A stretch of 36,302 bases of DNA from contig JALEPP010000139.1 of assembly GCA_022767075.1 (NCBI GenBank), positions 1 through 36,302 on the forward strand, given 5' to 3'. The DNA comes from Agathobacter sp. Lineage in GTDB: Bacteria > Bacillota > Clostridia > Lachnospirales > Lachnospiraceae. The notes beneath the pieces are model-generated. The model had not been told where the DNA came from. It did not search any database and saw only the letters and a list, made by a program, of their open reading frames with translations. The position numbers and the translations under genes are program-made. Positions 7,045-13,642 of the stretch are shown here, one piece after another. The first letter of the stretch is position 1. Every line of letters starts with the position of its first letter.

Positions 7045-8334
7045 ATGGTTATTGCATCGCAGATTATGTGGCTGTTTTTTGTCTACTCGTTTGCAGGTTG
7101 GATATTAGAGACAATTCTTGGAACAATCAAAAATAAAAAGTATGTAAATAAGGGTCTCGTAACGGGACCATTCTGTGTAATCTATGGTTTTGCGGCGGTA
7201 TTGCTTTCTGTTTTCTTGCAGGAGCTGAAAGGAATTCCGCTTTTCCTGTTCTGTACCGTAATCGCAACAGTGGTGGAATGGGTAGCGGGACATCTCATCG
7301 AGCGTTTTTTCAAGGAACGCTGGTGGGATTACCATGATCTGAAATGGAACCTGGATGGCTATATTGCTGTGCTGCCATCTCTGATCTGGGGTGCATTCGG
7401 TTATGTGGGTGTGCGTTGGCTCAATGGCTTTTTTATGCAGATAATTGGGCTGCTTCCAAGCATTGTATCCCAGATCATTATGCTGGTGGCTTCCATCTTG
7501 CTCTTTATCGATATTCTTGCCTCCAGTATTTTGCTTTCCGGTAGAAGCAAGCAGGAGGAGAAATGGGAGCTTGCCAACAGTGGCTTTGAAAAGGCCAGCG
7601 ATGCTTTGGGCGGCTTTATCAGTGGTAAAATCAGAAAGCGTATCAACAAGGCTTATCCGAAAAAGGTCAAGGTACAGAAGGAGGAAAAACATCCTGAGAT
7701 TTTTGCCTACGGATGCAGCTTCTACAAGATTGTGCTGTTATTTATCATAGGAGCCTTTCTGGGGGACATTACAGAGACAATCTACTGTCGTATCACCGCA
7801 GGCTACTGGATGAGCAGAAGCAGTGTGGTATGGGGCCCTTTTAGTGTAGTATGGGGCCTTGGAATCGCAGGAGCCACTCTTCTTTTGTATCGCTACAAGG
7901 ATAGGAAGGATGTCTTTCTTTTTTGGATGGGAACCTTTTTGGGAGGAGTATTTGAATATCTATGCAGTGTTTTTACCGAAATCTTTTTCGGTAAGGTATT
8001 CTGGGATTACAGCTGGATGCCATTTAACCTGGGAGGACGAATTAACCTCTTGTATTGCTTCTTCTGGGGCTTCGCAGCGGTGATATGGTTCAAGAGAATC
8101 TATCCGCTTGCATCCAAAGAAATCGAGCGTTTGCCTAAGAAATTCGGCACGATTGCTACCTGGGGTCTTCTCATATTTATGATTTGTAATGTGTCTGTAT
8201 CTGCAATGGCCTTGGTACGCTATGATGCCAGAAGCAAGGATAAGCCAGCTGACAACTCGGTAGAAGAGTGGCTGGATGAAAAATATGATGATCAAAGGAT
8301 GGAAAGAATCTATCCAAACGCCAAGGCTGTGTAA
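7045..8334 (+). CDS. Tandem CmpB-type (putative ABC transporter type IV) membrane protein
   Basis: The 429-residue multi-pass membrane protein belongs to the ABC_trans_CmpB (PF06541) type. It contains the domain twice, about residues 5-130 and 225-360. The halves align on GPFCVIYG versus GPFSVVWG, and on EWVAGHLIERFF..WWDY versus EYLCSVFTEIFF..FWDY, and both have a Gly-aromatic plus Glu-Thr motif in the first helix. A Lys-rich cytoplasmic linker (about 170-215) joins them. The tail after the last helix is charged. Despite the family name, no ATP-binding partner is nearby and transport has not been shown for the family as far as I know. The gene stands alone between an extended -10 promoter and a strong terminator. 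Confidence 0.8.
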   Translation: MVIASQIMWLFFVYSFAGWILETILGTIKNKKYVNKGLVTGPFCVIYGFAAVLLSVFLQELKGIPLFLFCTVIATVVEWVAGHLIERFFKERWWDYHDLKWNLDGYIAVLPSLIWGAFGYVGVRWLNGFFMQIIGLLPSIVSQIIMLVASILLFIDILASSILLSGRSKQEEKWELANSGFEKASDALGGFISGKIRKRINKAYPKKVKVQKEEKHPEIFAYGCSFYKIVLLFIIGAFLGDITETIYCRITAGYWMSRSSVVWGPFSVVWGLGIAGATLLLYRYKDRKDVFLFWMGTFLGGVFEYLCSVFTEIFFGKVFWDYSWMPFNLGGRINLLYCFFWGFAAVIWFKRIYPLASKEIERLPKKFGTIATWGLLIFMICNVSVSAMALVRYDARSKDKPADNSVEEWLDEKYDDQRMERIYPNAKAV

Positions 8335-8353
8335 ATACGATAGAAGAAGCAAG

Positions 8354-8394
8354 ACAGGGAGCGAGTAGTATCACACGCTCCCTGTTATTTTTTA
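8354..8394 (+). terminator. Strong intrinsic terminator
   Basis: ACAGGGAGCG (8354-8363) pairs perfectly with CGCTCCCTGT (8376-8385) and is followed by TATTTTTT. It ends transcription of the CmpB-type gene. Confidence 0.9.
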
Positions 8395-8660
8395 AATATG
8401 CTTCCTATCGGTGGAAGCTCTGTATTTTACTTCTGTTCTGATATAGGTGGTTCTATATGGCATCTGAGGATGCTCAATTCTTGATAGCAGCATATCTGCT
8501 GCAGTATATCCCATAGAAGAACTTGGAATACGAACTGTCGTAAGTGGCGGTTCAATGATGGTTGACTCCGGAGAATTGTCAAATCCGCAAACCATTACAT
8601 CCGTAGGAACCACTATGGATAAGGACTTCAAAGCTCTCATAACAGAGATGGCCAGGAAAT
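8392..8660 (-). pseudogene. LacI family regulator, C-terminal remnant
   Basis: On the minus strand the frame reads DFLAISVMRALKSL, then VPTDVMVCGFDNSPES, PPLTTVRIPSSSMGYTAADMLL and the tail TEVKYRAS (positions about 8660 down to 8392). This is the last ~85 residues of a LacI/GalR effector-binding domain; the DNA-binding half and most of the sugar-binding core are missing. Homology stops abruptly near 8655-8660, exactly where a different gene remnant begins on the plus strand. It cannot act as a repressor. Intact relatives control sugar genes, so an old sugar locus may have stood here. Confidence 0.75.
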
Positions 8661-8787
8661 CACAATTCCGGTAACACATCAGTTAGAGATTGCAAGAGAT
8701 GATGAAATCATTTTTGCGATTAATCCAGAAGGCAATGACGAATATGATGGCGGAAGACTCCAGGTAAAGATCTATGCACAGCCATAA
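8656..8787 (+). pseudogene. C-terminal remnant of an unidentified protein
   Basis: The plus-strand frame ending at the TAA of 8785-8787 reads EITIPVTHQLEIARDDEIIF, then AINPEGNDEYDGGRLQVKIY. The alternating pattern looks like the last strands of a beta-sandwich, perhaps a carbohydrate-related module. There is no start codon or ribosome site; upstream it abuts the LacI remnant. A normal terminator follows, as expected for the real 3' end of a gene. Family not recognised. Confidence 0.5.
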
Positions 8788-8821
8788 ATGGCAGAGAATA
8801 CGGTAAACCAATAATGATAGG

Positions 8822-8852
8822 AAAGGACATCCTGTGGGATGTCCTTTTCTTT
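8822..8852 (+). terminator. Intrinsic terminator after the remnant
   Basis: AAAGGACATCC (8822-8832) and GGATGTCCTTT (8837-8847) form a perfect stem with a TGTG loop, followed by TCTTT. It has outlived most of the gene it served. Confidence 0.8.
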
Positions 8853-8863
8853 GCATGCTCCTA

Positions 8864-8971
8864 ATTTTTCAGATGGTTTTGGAAAGGTCATTGTGGCTTT
8901 GTCCTTTTCAGGCTTTGTCATTGTCATTCTTCGAAACCAGAAGTATAATGTATCCAAGGAGAAAGAAAGGT
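8864..8971 (+). pseudogene. Possible C-terminal remnant of a membrane protein
   Basis: A frame ending at the TGA of 8969-8971 reads NFSDGFGKVIVALSFSGFVI, then VILRNQKYNVSKEKER. That is one hydrophobic helix followed by a basic tail, like the end of a transporter. There is no start. It lies directly before the ribosome site of the DUF3990 gene. It may be the third fragment in this scrap region, but it is short and could be chance. Confidence 0.3.
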
Positions 8972-8979
8972 GAGAAGAT

Positions 8980-9630
8980 ATGTTGCTTTATCATGGTTCT
9001 AAAAGTGGAATACAAGGGAACATCCGACCGATAAGTAGAGAAAAATGTGATTTTGGCAGTGGGTTTTATATGGGAGATGCTTCAGATCAACCAAAAGGAT
9101 TGATTGCGCCATACCCGGGAAATCGATTTTATGAAATAGAATACAATAAAGATGGTTTACAGGAAAAGATATTTGGGGATGATTACATTAGCCAGTTGGA
9201 TTGGGCATTGTATGTAGCGTTTAATAGAGAGCCCGAGGTTATGATGCCGTATAAAAACCTATGTGCAAAGTATAAAAGATATAACGAATCAAATGATATT
9301 ATTATAGGATTAATCGCCGATGATAAAATGACTCAAGTTATGAATTTATTCTTCAAAGGATTCATGTGTGATAAGGCATTTATTGAGGCTTTACAATACG
9401 TTAAACTGGGTAGGCAGTATGTGTTAAAGACCGGTAAGGCGTGTGAGGAAGAACGTTTTCAAATAATAAACGAGCATAAGCTTTCAGCTGAAGAAATAAA
9501 GCTTATCAGCGCACAAAATGCAAACAGGACCATTCAGTTAAACAATCTAATCAATCAGATTCAAACGAAGTATAGACGAGCACAAAATGTCAAGTTCTTT
9601 GATGAGATTATACAGGAGTGGAATAAATAA
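8980..9630 (+). CDS. DUF3990 ADP-ribosyltransferase-like protein, putative toxin
   Basis: The 216-residue protein opens with MLLYHGSKSG (H5), then DFGSGFYMG (24-32, Y30), WALYVAFNRE (75-84), DIIIGLIADDK (106-116) and GRQYVLKT (144-151). This is the DUF3990 layout, which belongs to the ADP-ribosyltransferase fold, with a His in strand 1 and a Tyr in the next helix region for NAD binding. The third catalytic residue cannot be placed with certainty, although Glu residues follow at about 155-158. The ATG has GGTGAGAAG just upstream. Its TAA overlaps the ATG of the next gene, so the two are translationally coupled. Toxin activity is inferred from fold and pairing only. The pair is more AT-rich than surrounding chromosomal genes, suggesting transfer. 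Confidence 0.7.
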   Translation: MLLYHGSKSGIQGNIRPISREKCDFGSGFYMGDASDQPKGLIAPYPGNRFYEIEYNKDGLQEKIFGDDYISQLDWALYVAFNREPEVMMPYKNLCAKYKRYNESNDIIIGLIADDKMTQVMNLFFKGFMCDKAFIEALQYVKLGRQYVLKTGKACEEERFQIINEHKLSAEEIKLISAQNANRTIQLNNLINQIQTKYRRAQNVKFFDEIIQEWNK

Positions 9631-10073
9631 TGGAATTAACCTTTGTTAATATTGGAATATGTGAGCAATCGGCAGAGCTGTTCGTGCAATCTGCAAGGAA
9701 GGGATATGACTCAAAGGACTTTATCGAGAAGTTAATGAACTCTCAAACTGCGATCTATTTGTATGACAAATCGGATACGCAAATGTGGTTAGGATATAAC
9801 TATATACTAGAAACCCTTGAGGCTGAGGTTACAATTCAAAAAGGAAAAACCTATCCGGAAGATTTAATGTCGTGGATTGGTTACTTGTTCGCATGCTGGA
9901 ATATAACATACGCGGATGATTATCCAAAGGATATGCTCAGACAAGCTTCGGTAGATACTCTTGTTCTGGCTTATCAGGGCTTGCATGTCCTAACCTTTGA
10001 AGATGCAATTATGGAATTAAAAAATATTTACAAGGAAAATGAAAAACTAAGAGAACATGTAGCAAACCAGTAA
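9630..10073 (+). CDS. Unknown protein coupled to DUF3990; candidate antitoxin
   Basis: I do not recognise this 147-residue protein firmly. It is soluble, slightly acidic, Trp/Tyr-rich in the middle, and ends in a charged helix (ELKNIYKENEKLREHV). DUF3990 genes are often paired with a small DUF3791 protein. This one is about twice that length and only loosely similar at its start (ICEQSAELF...), so it may be an extended or different partner. Its ATG overlaps the TAA of the upstream gene (TAATG), the usual sign of balanced production of two interacting proteins. Antitoxin or immunity function is an inference from this arrangement. Confidence 0.6.
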   Translation: MELTFVNIGICEQSAELFVQSARKGYDSKDFIEKLMNSQTAIYLYDKSDTQMWLGYNYILETLEAEVTIQKGKTYPEDLMSWIGYLFACWNITYADDYPKDMLRQASVDTLVLAYQGLHVLTFEDAIMELKNIYKENEKLREHVANQ

Positions 10074-10171
10074 TGTGGTAAGAGAAGAGGAGCATCCGAT
10101 TGGGACGTCGGCCTTGCGCGGACCGAAGCGGAGCCAAGAAGCGAGAACCTTCGAGCCTCCGGCCCGCTTCT

Positions 10172-10216
10172 ACAACGAAAAAAAGAATATCCAATCGGAT
10201 GTTCTTTTTCGTTGTA
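10172..10216. terminator. Hairpin in repeat copy A
   Basis: ACAACGAAAAA...GAATATCC pairs with GGATGTTC...TTTTTCGTTGT around an AATC loop. The stem contains an A-run on one arm and a T-run on the other, so it resembles a bidirectional terminator, the same as in copy B but with no tRNA to serve. Confidence 0.6.
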
Positions 10217-10234
10217 AGAGCGATAGACGGCGCA

Positions 10235-10253
10235 CGACGTCCAGTGGACGTCG
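10235..10253. repeat. 19-bp palindrome at the repeat junction
   Basis: CGACGTCC-AGT-GGACGTCG is a perfect inverted repeat centred on the junction (10245/10246) between the two tandem copies. It may mark the recombination point that made the duplication. Confidence 0.75.
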
Positions 10254-10314
10254 GTTTTGCGCGGACCGAAGCGGAGCGGAGAAGCGAGAACCTTCGAGCC
10301 TCCGGCCCGCTTCT

Positions 10315-10358
10315 ACAACGAAAAAAGGAATATCCAATCGGATATTCCTTTTCGTTGT
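10315..10358 (-). terminator. Terminator hairpin of tRNA-Gly (repeat copy B)
   Basis: Read on the minus strand, the hairpin starts a few bases after the tRNA 3' end: ACAACGAAAAGGAATATCC pairs with GGATATTCC followed by TTTTTTCGTTGT. The T-run within the closing arm makes it a plausible terminator for the tRNA. Confidence 0.65.
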
Positions 10359-10361
10359 AAG

Positions 10362-10434
10362 AGCGATAGACGGGGCTCGAACCCGCGGTCTCGACCTTGG
10401 CAAGGTCGCGCGTTACCAACTACGCCACTATCGC
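10362..10434 (-). tRNA. tRNA-Gly (GCC)
   Basis: The minus-strand 73-mer folds into a full cloverleaf: acceptor GCGATAG/CTATCGC, D-stem GCGT/ACGC, anticodon stem CGACC/GGTCG with loop TTGCCAA (anticodon GCC), T-stem GCGGG/CCCGT with loop TTCGAGC, and discriminator U. CCA is not encoded and must be added. A consensus promoter lies upstream and a hairpin terminator downstream. Its 3' tail is duplicated at 10218-10230, a pattern often left by integration or duplication at tRNA genes. Confidence 0.97.
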
Positions 10435-10465
10435 ATTTTCTGTTGCGCTCTTAAGCACATTTAAG

Positions 10466-10494
10466 ATAATACAGTATGAATAATGGAAAGTCAA
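10466..10494 (-). promoter_or_regulatory. Promoter of tRNA-Gly
   Basis: On the minus strand, TTGACT (10494-10489), a 17-bp spacer and TATTAT (10471-10466) form a near-consensus housekeeping promoter 31 bases before the tRNA. Confidence 0.85.
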
Positions 10495-10551
10495 CCATAA
10501 AATTGAAAAAATTTAAAAAAAATATTGAATATCTATAATTCGCTTCAGAAC

Positions 10552-11148
10552 CTAATCATAGTTGGTAATTTCAACACTAGGTTGGAGAACCAACATCATC
10601 TGATCATAGATTTCTCGTTTTAAATCAAAGCCTCCATTTGTCTTGGTCCAGCGGATATCGATGCCGATAGCACAGTCGTACATAGTCCGGAGCAGAAGAA
10701 ATGGGTCGGCCATATTCTTGATTTCCTTAGCCTTTTGCATTTTCTGAATCAGAGACAGGGATACCTTGATGGCAGGACTTAGGGTTTCTTCTTCTTCGAT
10801 GCAGAAATAGTCATTCAGGACATTCTGCATGGCGATGGTGGCAAGAAGCTTTGGTCCAAAGCTGGTCTGTCTTGCAATATCAATTTTATTAAACTCCCAG
10901 AACTGCTCCAATGGAGAATCGAATTTTAAGAGAATCTCCGGCAACGCGGCCATTTTGTCATCGTCGCTGGTGGCATAGGTACTCCCAAATACCTCTTCCT
11001 TGCTGGTAAAGTACTGATAAAAGGTGTTCTTGGAAATATGTGCGCCTTCACAGATTTCCTTTACGGAAAGGGTATCCGGTCCTTTTTGTTTTGCCAATTC
11101 TACGGCTGTACGAATAATTCGATTTCTGGTTTCCTGTGGTTTGCCCAT
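10552..11148 (-). CDS. TetR family transcriptional regulator
   Basis: The 198-residue protein has the TetR N-terminal helix-turn-helix at about residues 8-55, ending in the typical SKNTFYQYFTSKEEVF. The C-terminal ligand-binding helices are not assignable to a ligand. It is divergent from the reductase/CoA-transferase pair, and the 210-bp space between holds promoters for both sides, so it most likely represses that pair and releases on binding the substrate or a CoA ester. This is inferred from gene order. Its own promoter appears to be an extended -10, TGCTATACT, on the minus strand near 11188-11196. Confidence 0.9.
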   Translation of the reverse strand: MGKPQETRNRIIRTAVELAKQKGPDTLSVKEICEGAHISKNTFYQYFTSKEEVFGSTYATSDDDKMAALPEILLKFDSPLEQFWEFNKIDIARQTSFGPKLLATIAMQNVLNDYFCIEEEETLSPAIKVSLSLIQKMQKAKEIKNMADPFLLLRTMYDCAIGIDIRWTKTNGGFDLKREIYDQMMLVLQPSVEITNYD

Positions 11149-11237
11149 ATCTGGTTCCCCTTCTCAATACATTATCAGATGGGCTTAGTATAGCACATTA
11201 CATAAGAAAACAGTACTTTTTTTATAAAATCTTCCCA

Positions 11238-11266
11238 TTGAGTTTAAAAAATGACTATGGTAATAT
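11238..11266 (+). promoter_or_regulatory. Promoter of the reductase/CoA-transferase operon
   Basis: TTGAGT (11238-11243), a 17-bp spacer and TAATAT (11261-11266), with TGG giving an extended -10, sit 92 bases before the ATG at 11359. The TetR product would be expected to bind near here, but no clear palindromic operator is visible. Confidence 0.65.
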
Positions 11267-11358
11267 TTTTAATGACGGGAGTATTAAAGGCTTTGGTGAG
11301 GAATTTGATTCGATAGCCAAAGCCGACTTTATATTACAACGAAGGAGAGATACTTTTT

Positions 11359-13632
11359 ATGAAAACAGATAAAATCGTGCAGGAGCTGGTAGACAGCTAC
11401 GGAGACTGGATGGTCCAGAATCCGGAAAAAACCGGTAAGGGTGGCTGTGGAAAAATGACATCGGAGCTGTACCCATACAATCACCTCTTTTCCCCGATTC
11501 AGGTGAACCGTACCAAAATCAAAAACCGTGTGGTAATGGCACCTATGGGAAATCTGCAGATGGCAGAGGAGACGGGAAGACCGGGTCAGAAGATGCTTGA
11601 CTACTTTTTTGCCAGAGCAAAGGGTGGTACCGGTTTATTGACCACCGGTCTGATTCCGGTTAGTCATGGTATCGATCATACGGTAACAGAGTCCGGGGAG
11701 CTTTCTTATTTCCCAAGAATTGATCGTACCAGAACTGTGTATGGGGGATGGCGAGACCTGGCTCAGGGAGTACATGCATACGGCAGTCATATCTTTGTAC
11801 AGCTTACTGCCGGGCTGGGACGTGTTGGTGCTCCCATGTGCGTATTGAATGAGCACAAATTTCCGGGAAGTGCATCCTTAAATCCAAACTTCTATATTCC
11901 GGAGCTTCCAAGCTTTCGTATGAGTGATCACCATCTGAAACAGATTGTGAAAAACATGGGTCAGGCAGCAGCGGATGCCAAGGTGATGGGACTTGACGGT
12001 GTGTACCTTCACGGACATGAGGGATACCTTTTGGAGCAGATGACGAACCCTGCATTTAACCGCAGAAAGCTTGGTCATTATGCAGACTGGAGGAGATTTG
12101 GAATCGAGTGTGTGGAGGCAATCCGAAAGAGCACAGATCCTTCTTATCCGATTATGTACCGTATTGATTTGTCTCTTGCGTTAAATGAGACCTATGGGGA
12201 TCGTATGAATACGGTGCGCTCCCTGAAGAAATTCCAAAACGGGCGTACCATTGAGGATACCTTATCTTACATGGAGGACCTTGTAAAAGCAGGTGTGGAT
12301 ATGTTTGACGTGGACCTTGGCTGCTATGACAACTGGTGGCTTCCACATCCACCGGCAGGAATGCCTGCAGGTTGCTTTCTGGAGATTTCACGCATTGCAA
12401 AGGAGCATTTTGCAAAGAATCATATCATATCCAACGCCGGCTATGAGGTTCCAATCGTGGCTGTAGGAAAGCTTGGATATCCGGACCTTGCAGAAAAGGC
12501 CCTTATGGACGGAGATTGCGACATGGTTATGCTTGGCAGACCACTTCTTGCGGATGCGGAGTGGTGCAACAAAGCGTACAGAGGTGATGTGGCGGATATT
12601 CGTCCATGTATCGGATGTCAGGAGGGTTGCGTCAACGAGTTTGTGGAGGGTGGCCATATCCAGTGTACCATCAACCCAAGAACCGGATTTGAGGACGTGA
12701 TTCCGGAGAAGCTTCCGGAGGCAAAGGAGAAGAAACACATTGCTGTCATCGGTGCAGGCCCGGCAGGTATGGCTTTTTCCCTTGCGGCTCTTGAGAGAGG
12801 GCATGAGATTACTCTGATTGAAAAAGAAGGACAGCTTGGAGGAAAGGTTCTTCCGGGAAGTGCCTCTAAAATCAAGTATGACTTCCACAACTATTTAACC
12901 TATTTGTGTCATAGAATTGATAAGGCAAAAGAAAATGAGAAGTTCCACTTACTCCTAAACACCTCGGTAGATACCAATTGGTTAAAGGAACAGGGCTTTG
13001 ATTCCATCGTGTTTGCCAACGGATCGGTCAATATTGATCCTCCATTCCCTGGAAAAGACCAGATAAAGCATGTCCAGGCAGTAGACCTTTTAGTAGACCC
13101 AAGTCTCCTTGGAGATGCGAAAAATGTAGTAGTTGTGGGTGGTGGAACCGTAGGCTGTGAGACCGCATATTTCCTTGCCTACGAGCACAACTGCAAGGTG
13201 AAGGTTGTGGAGATGGCTGATCAGATGATGAATGGTGTATGTACCGCAAACCGTGGTCATTTGATTCATTACATGGAGAAAAAGGGTGTGGAGCTTGTGA
13301 ACTGTGCCAAGGTTGTTTCTTTTGAAAAGGGAAAAGTCAATGTTGCTAGAGTGACGAAGAATGTTCCGGACCCTTACAACACCTGGCAGCCGATTCTTCC
13401 GAAAAACATCAAGAATCCACTTGGAAAAACCCCGGGAACCGAGACGAGGGATATGTCCCTTGAGGCGGATATAGTTGTCATTGCTATGGGTGGAAGAGCA
13501 GATGATGGGTTCTATTTTGACGCGGTAAAAGAGCACTGTGCCAAGGAAGTGTTTGCAATTGGAGATTGTCGTAAGGCCGCAAGAGTGCTGGAGGCTACCA
13601 GAGCAGCCCTTCGCCTTGCTATGGATATTTAA
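11359..13632 (+). CDS. Old-yellow-enzyme/Fe-S/FAD enoate reductase
   Basis: The 757-residue flavoprotein has the 2,4-dienoyl-CoA reductase/2-enoate reductase/BaiCD-BaiH layout. Residues about 40-400 form an FMN barrel with the active-site LHGHEGYLLEQMTNP (H218, H220). A 4Fe-4S cluster follows with C417, C420, C424 and C436. FAD- and NAD(P)H-binding domains show GAGPAG (465-470) and VVGGGTVGCE. Electrons pass from NAD(P)H via FAD and the cluster to FMN, which reduces a C=C bond. A family-atypical N-terminal extension of about 38 residues precedes the barrel. It forms a tight operon with the downstream CoA-transferase (10-bp gap). The substrate is unknown: bile acids, cinnamate-type acids and other enoates are all possible. 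Confidence 0.9.
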   Translation: MKTDKIVQELVDSYGDWMVQNPEKTGKGGCGKMTSELYPYNHLFSPIQVNRTKIKNRVVMAPMGNLQMAEETGRPGQKMLDYFFARAKGGTGLLTTGLIPVSHGIDHTVTESGELSYFPRIDRTRTVYGGWRDLAQGVHAYGSHIFVQLTAGLGRVGAPMCVLNEHKFPGSASLNPNFYIPELPSFRMSDHHLKQIVKNMGQAAADAKVMGLDGVYLHGHEGYLLEQMTNPAFNRRKLGHYADWRRFGIECVEAIRKSTDPSYPIMYRIDLSLALNETYGDRMNTVRSLKKFQNGRTIEDTLSYMEDLVKAGVDMFDVDLGCYDNWWLPHPPAGMPAGCFLEISRIAKEHFAKNHIISNAGYEVPIVAVGKLGYPDLAEKALMDGDCDMVMLGRPLLADAEWCNKAYRGDVADIRPCIGCQEGCVNEFVEGGHIQCTINPRTGFEDVIPEKLPEAKEKKHIAVIGAGPAGMAFSLAALERGHEITLIEKEGQLGGKVLPGSASKIKYDFHNYLTYLCHRIDKAKENEKFHLLLNTSVDTNWLKEQGFDSIVFANGSVNIDPPFPGKDQIKHVQAVDLLVDPSLLGDAKNVVVVGGGTVGCETAYFLAYEHNCKVKVVEMADQMMNGVCTANRGHLIHYMEKKGVELVNCAKVVSFEKGKVNVARVTKNVPDPYNTWQPILPKNIKNPLGKTPGTETRDMSLEADIVVIAMGGRADDGFYFDAVKEHCAKEVFAIGDCRKAARVLEATRAALRLAMDI

Positions 13633-13642
13633 GGGGTGACCT

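Larger units (their letters stand above)
10103..10373. repeat. Two tandem 128-bp repeats containing copies of a tRNA 3' tail
   Basis: Copy A is 10103-10230 and copy B is 10246-10373, with a period of exactly 143 bp. Each begins GGACGTCGG, continues through GCGCGGACCGAAGCGGAGC, includes an identical stretch around GAGAACCTTCGAGCCTCCGG, then a long hairpin, and ends GAGCGATAGACGG. Those last 13 bases in copy B are the 3' end of the tRNA-Gly gene; copy A has the same tail but no tRNA behind it. A partial third trace (ATCCGATTGG, 10094-10103) precedes copy A. The coding appearance in several frames here comes from the repeat and is not a gene. Confidence 0.9.

Noticed and set aside
7105-7692. A 195-codon antisense frame opposite the CmpB-type gene
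   Set aside because: A shadow of a real membrane-protein gene; no ribosome site or recognisable domains.
10103-10373. Tandem repeat considered as a CRISPR array
   Set aside because: Only two long units with a 15-bp linker, no short repeats with uniform spacers and no cas genes.
10075-10464. Several overlapping frames of 65-135 codons, Arg/Ser-rich
   Set aside because: They run through the tandem repeats and the tRNA gene in many frames at once; this is repeat composition, not coding.
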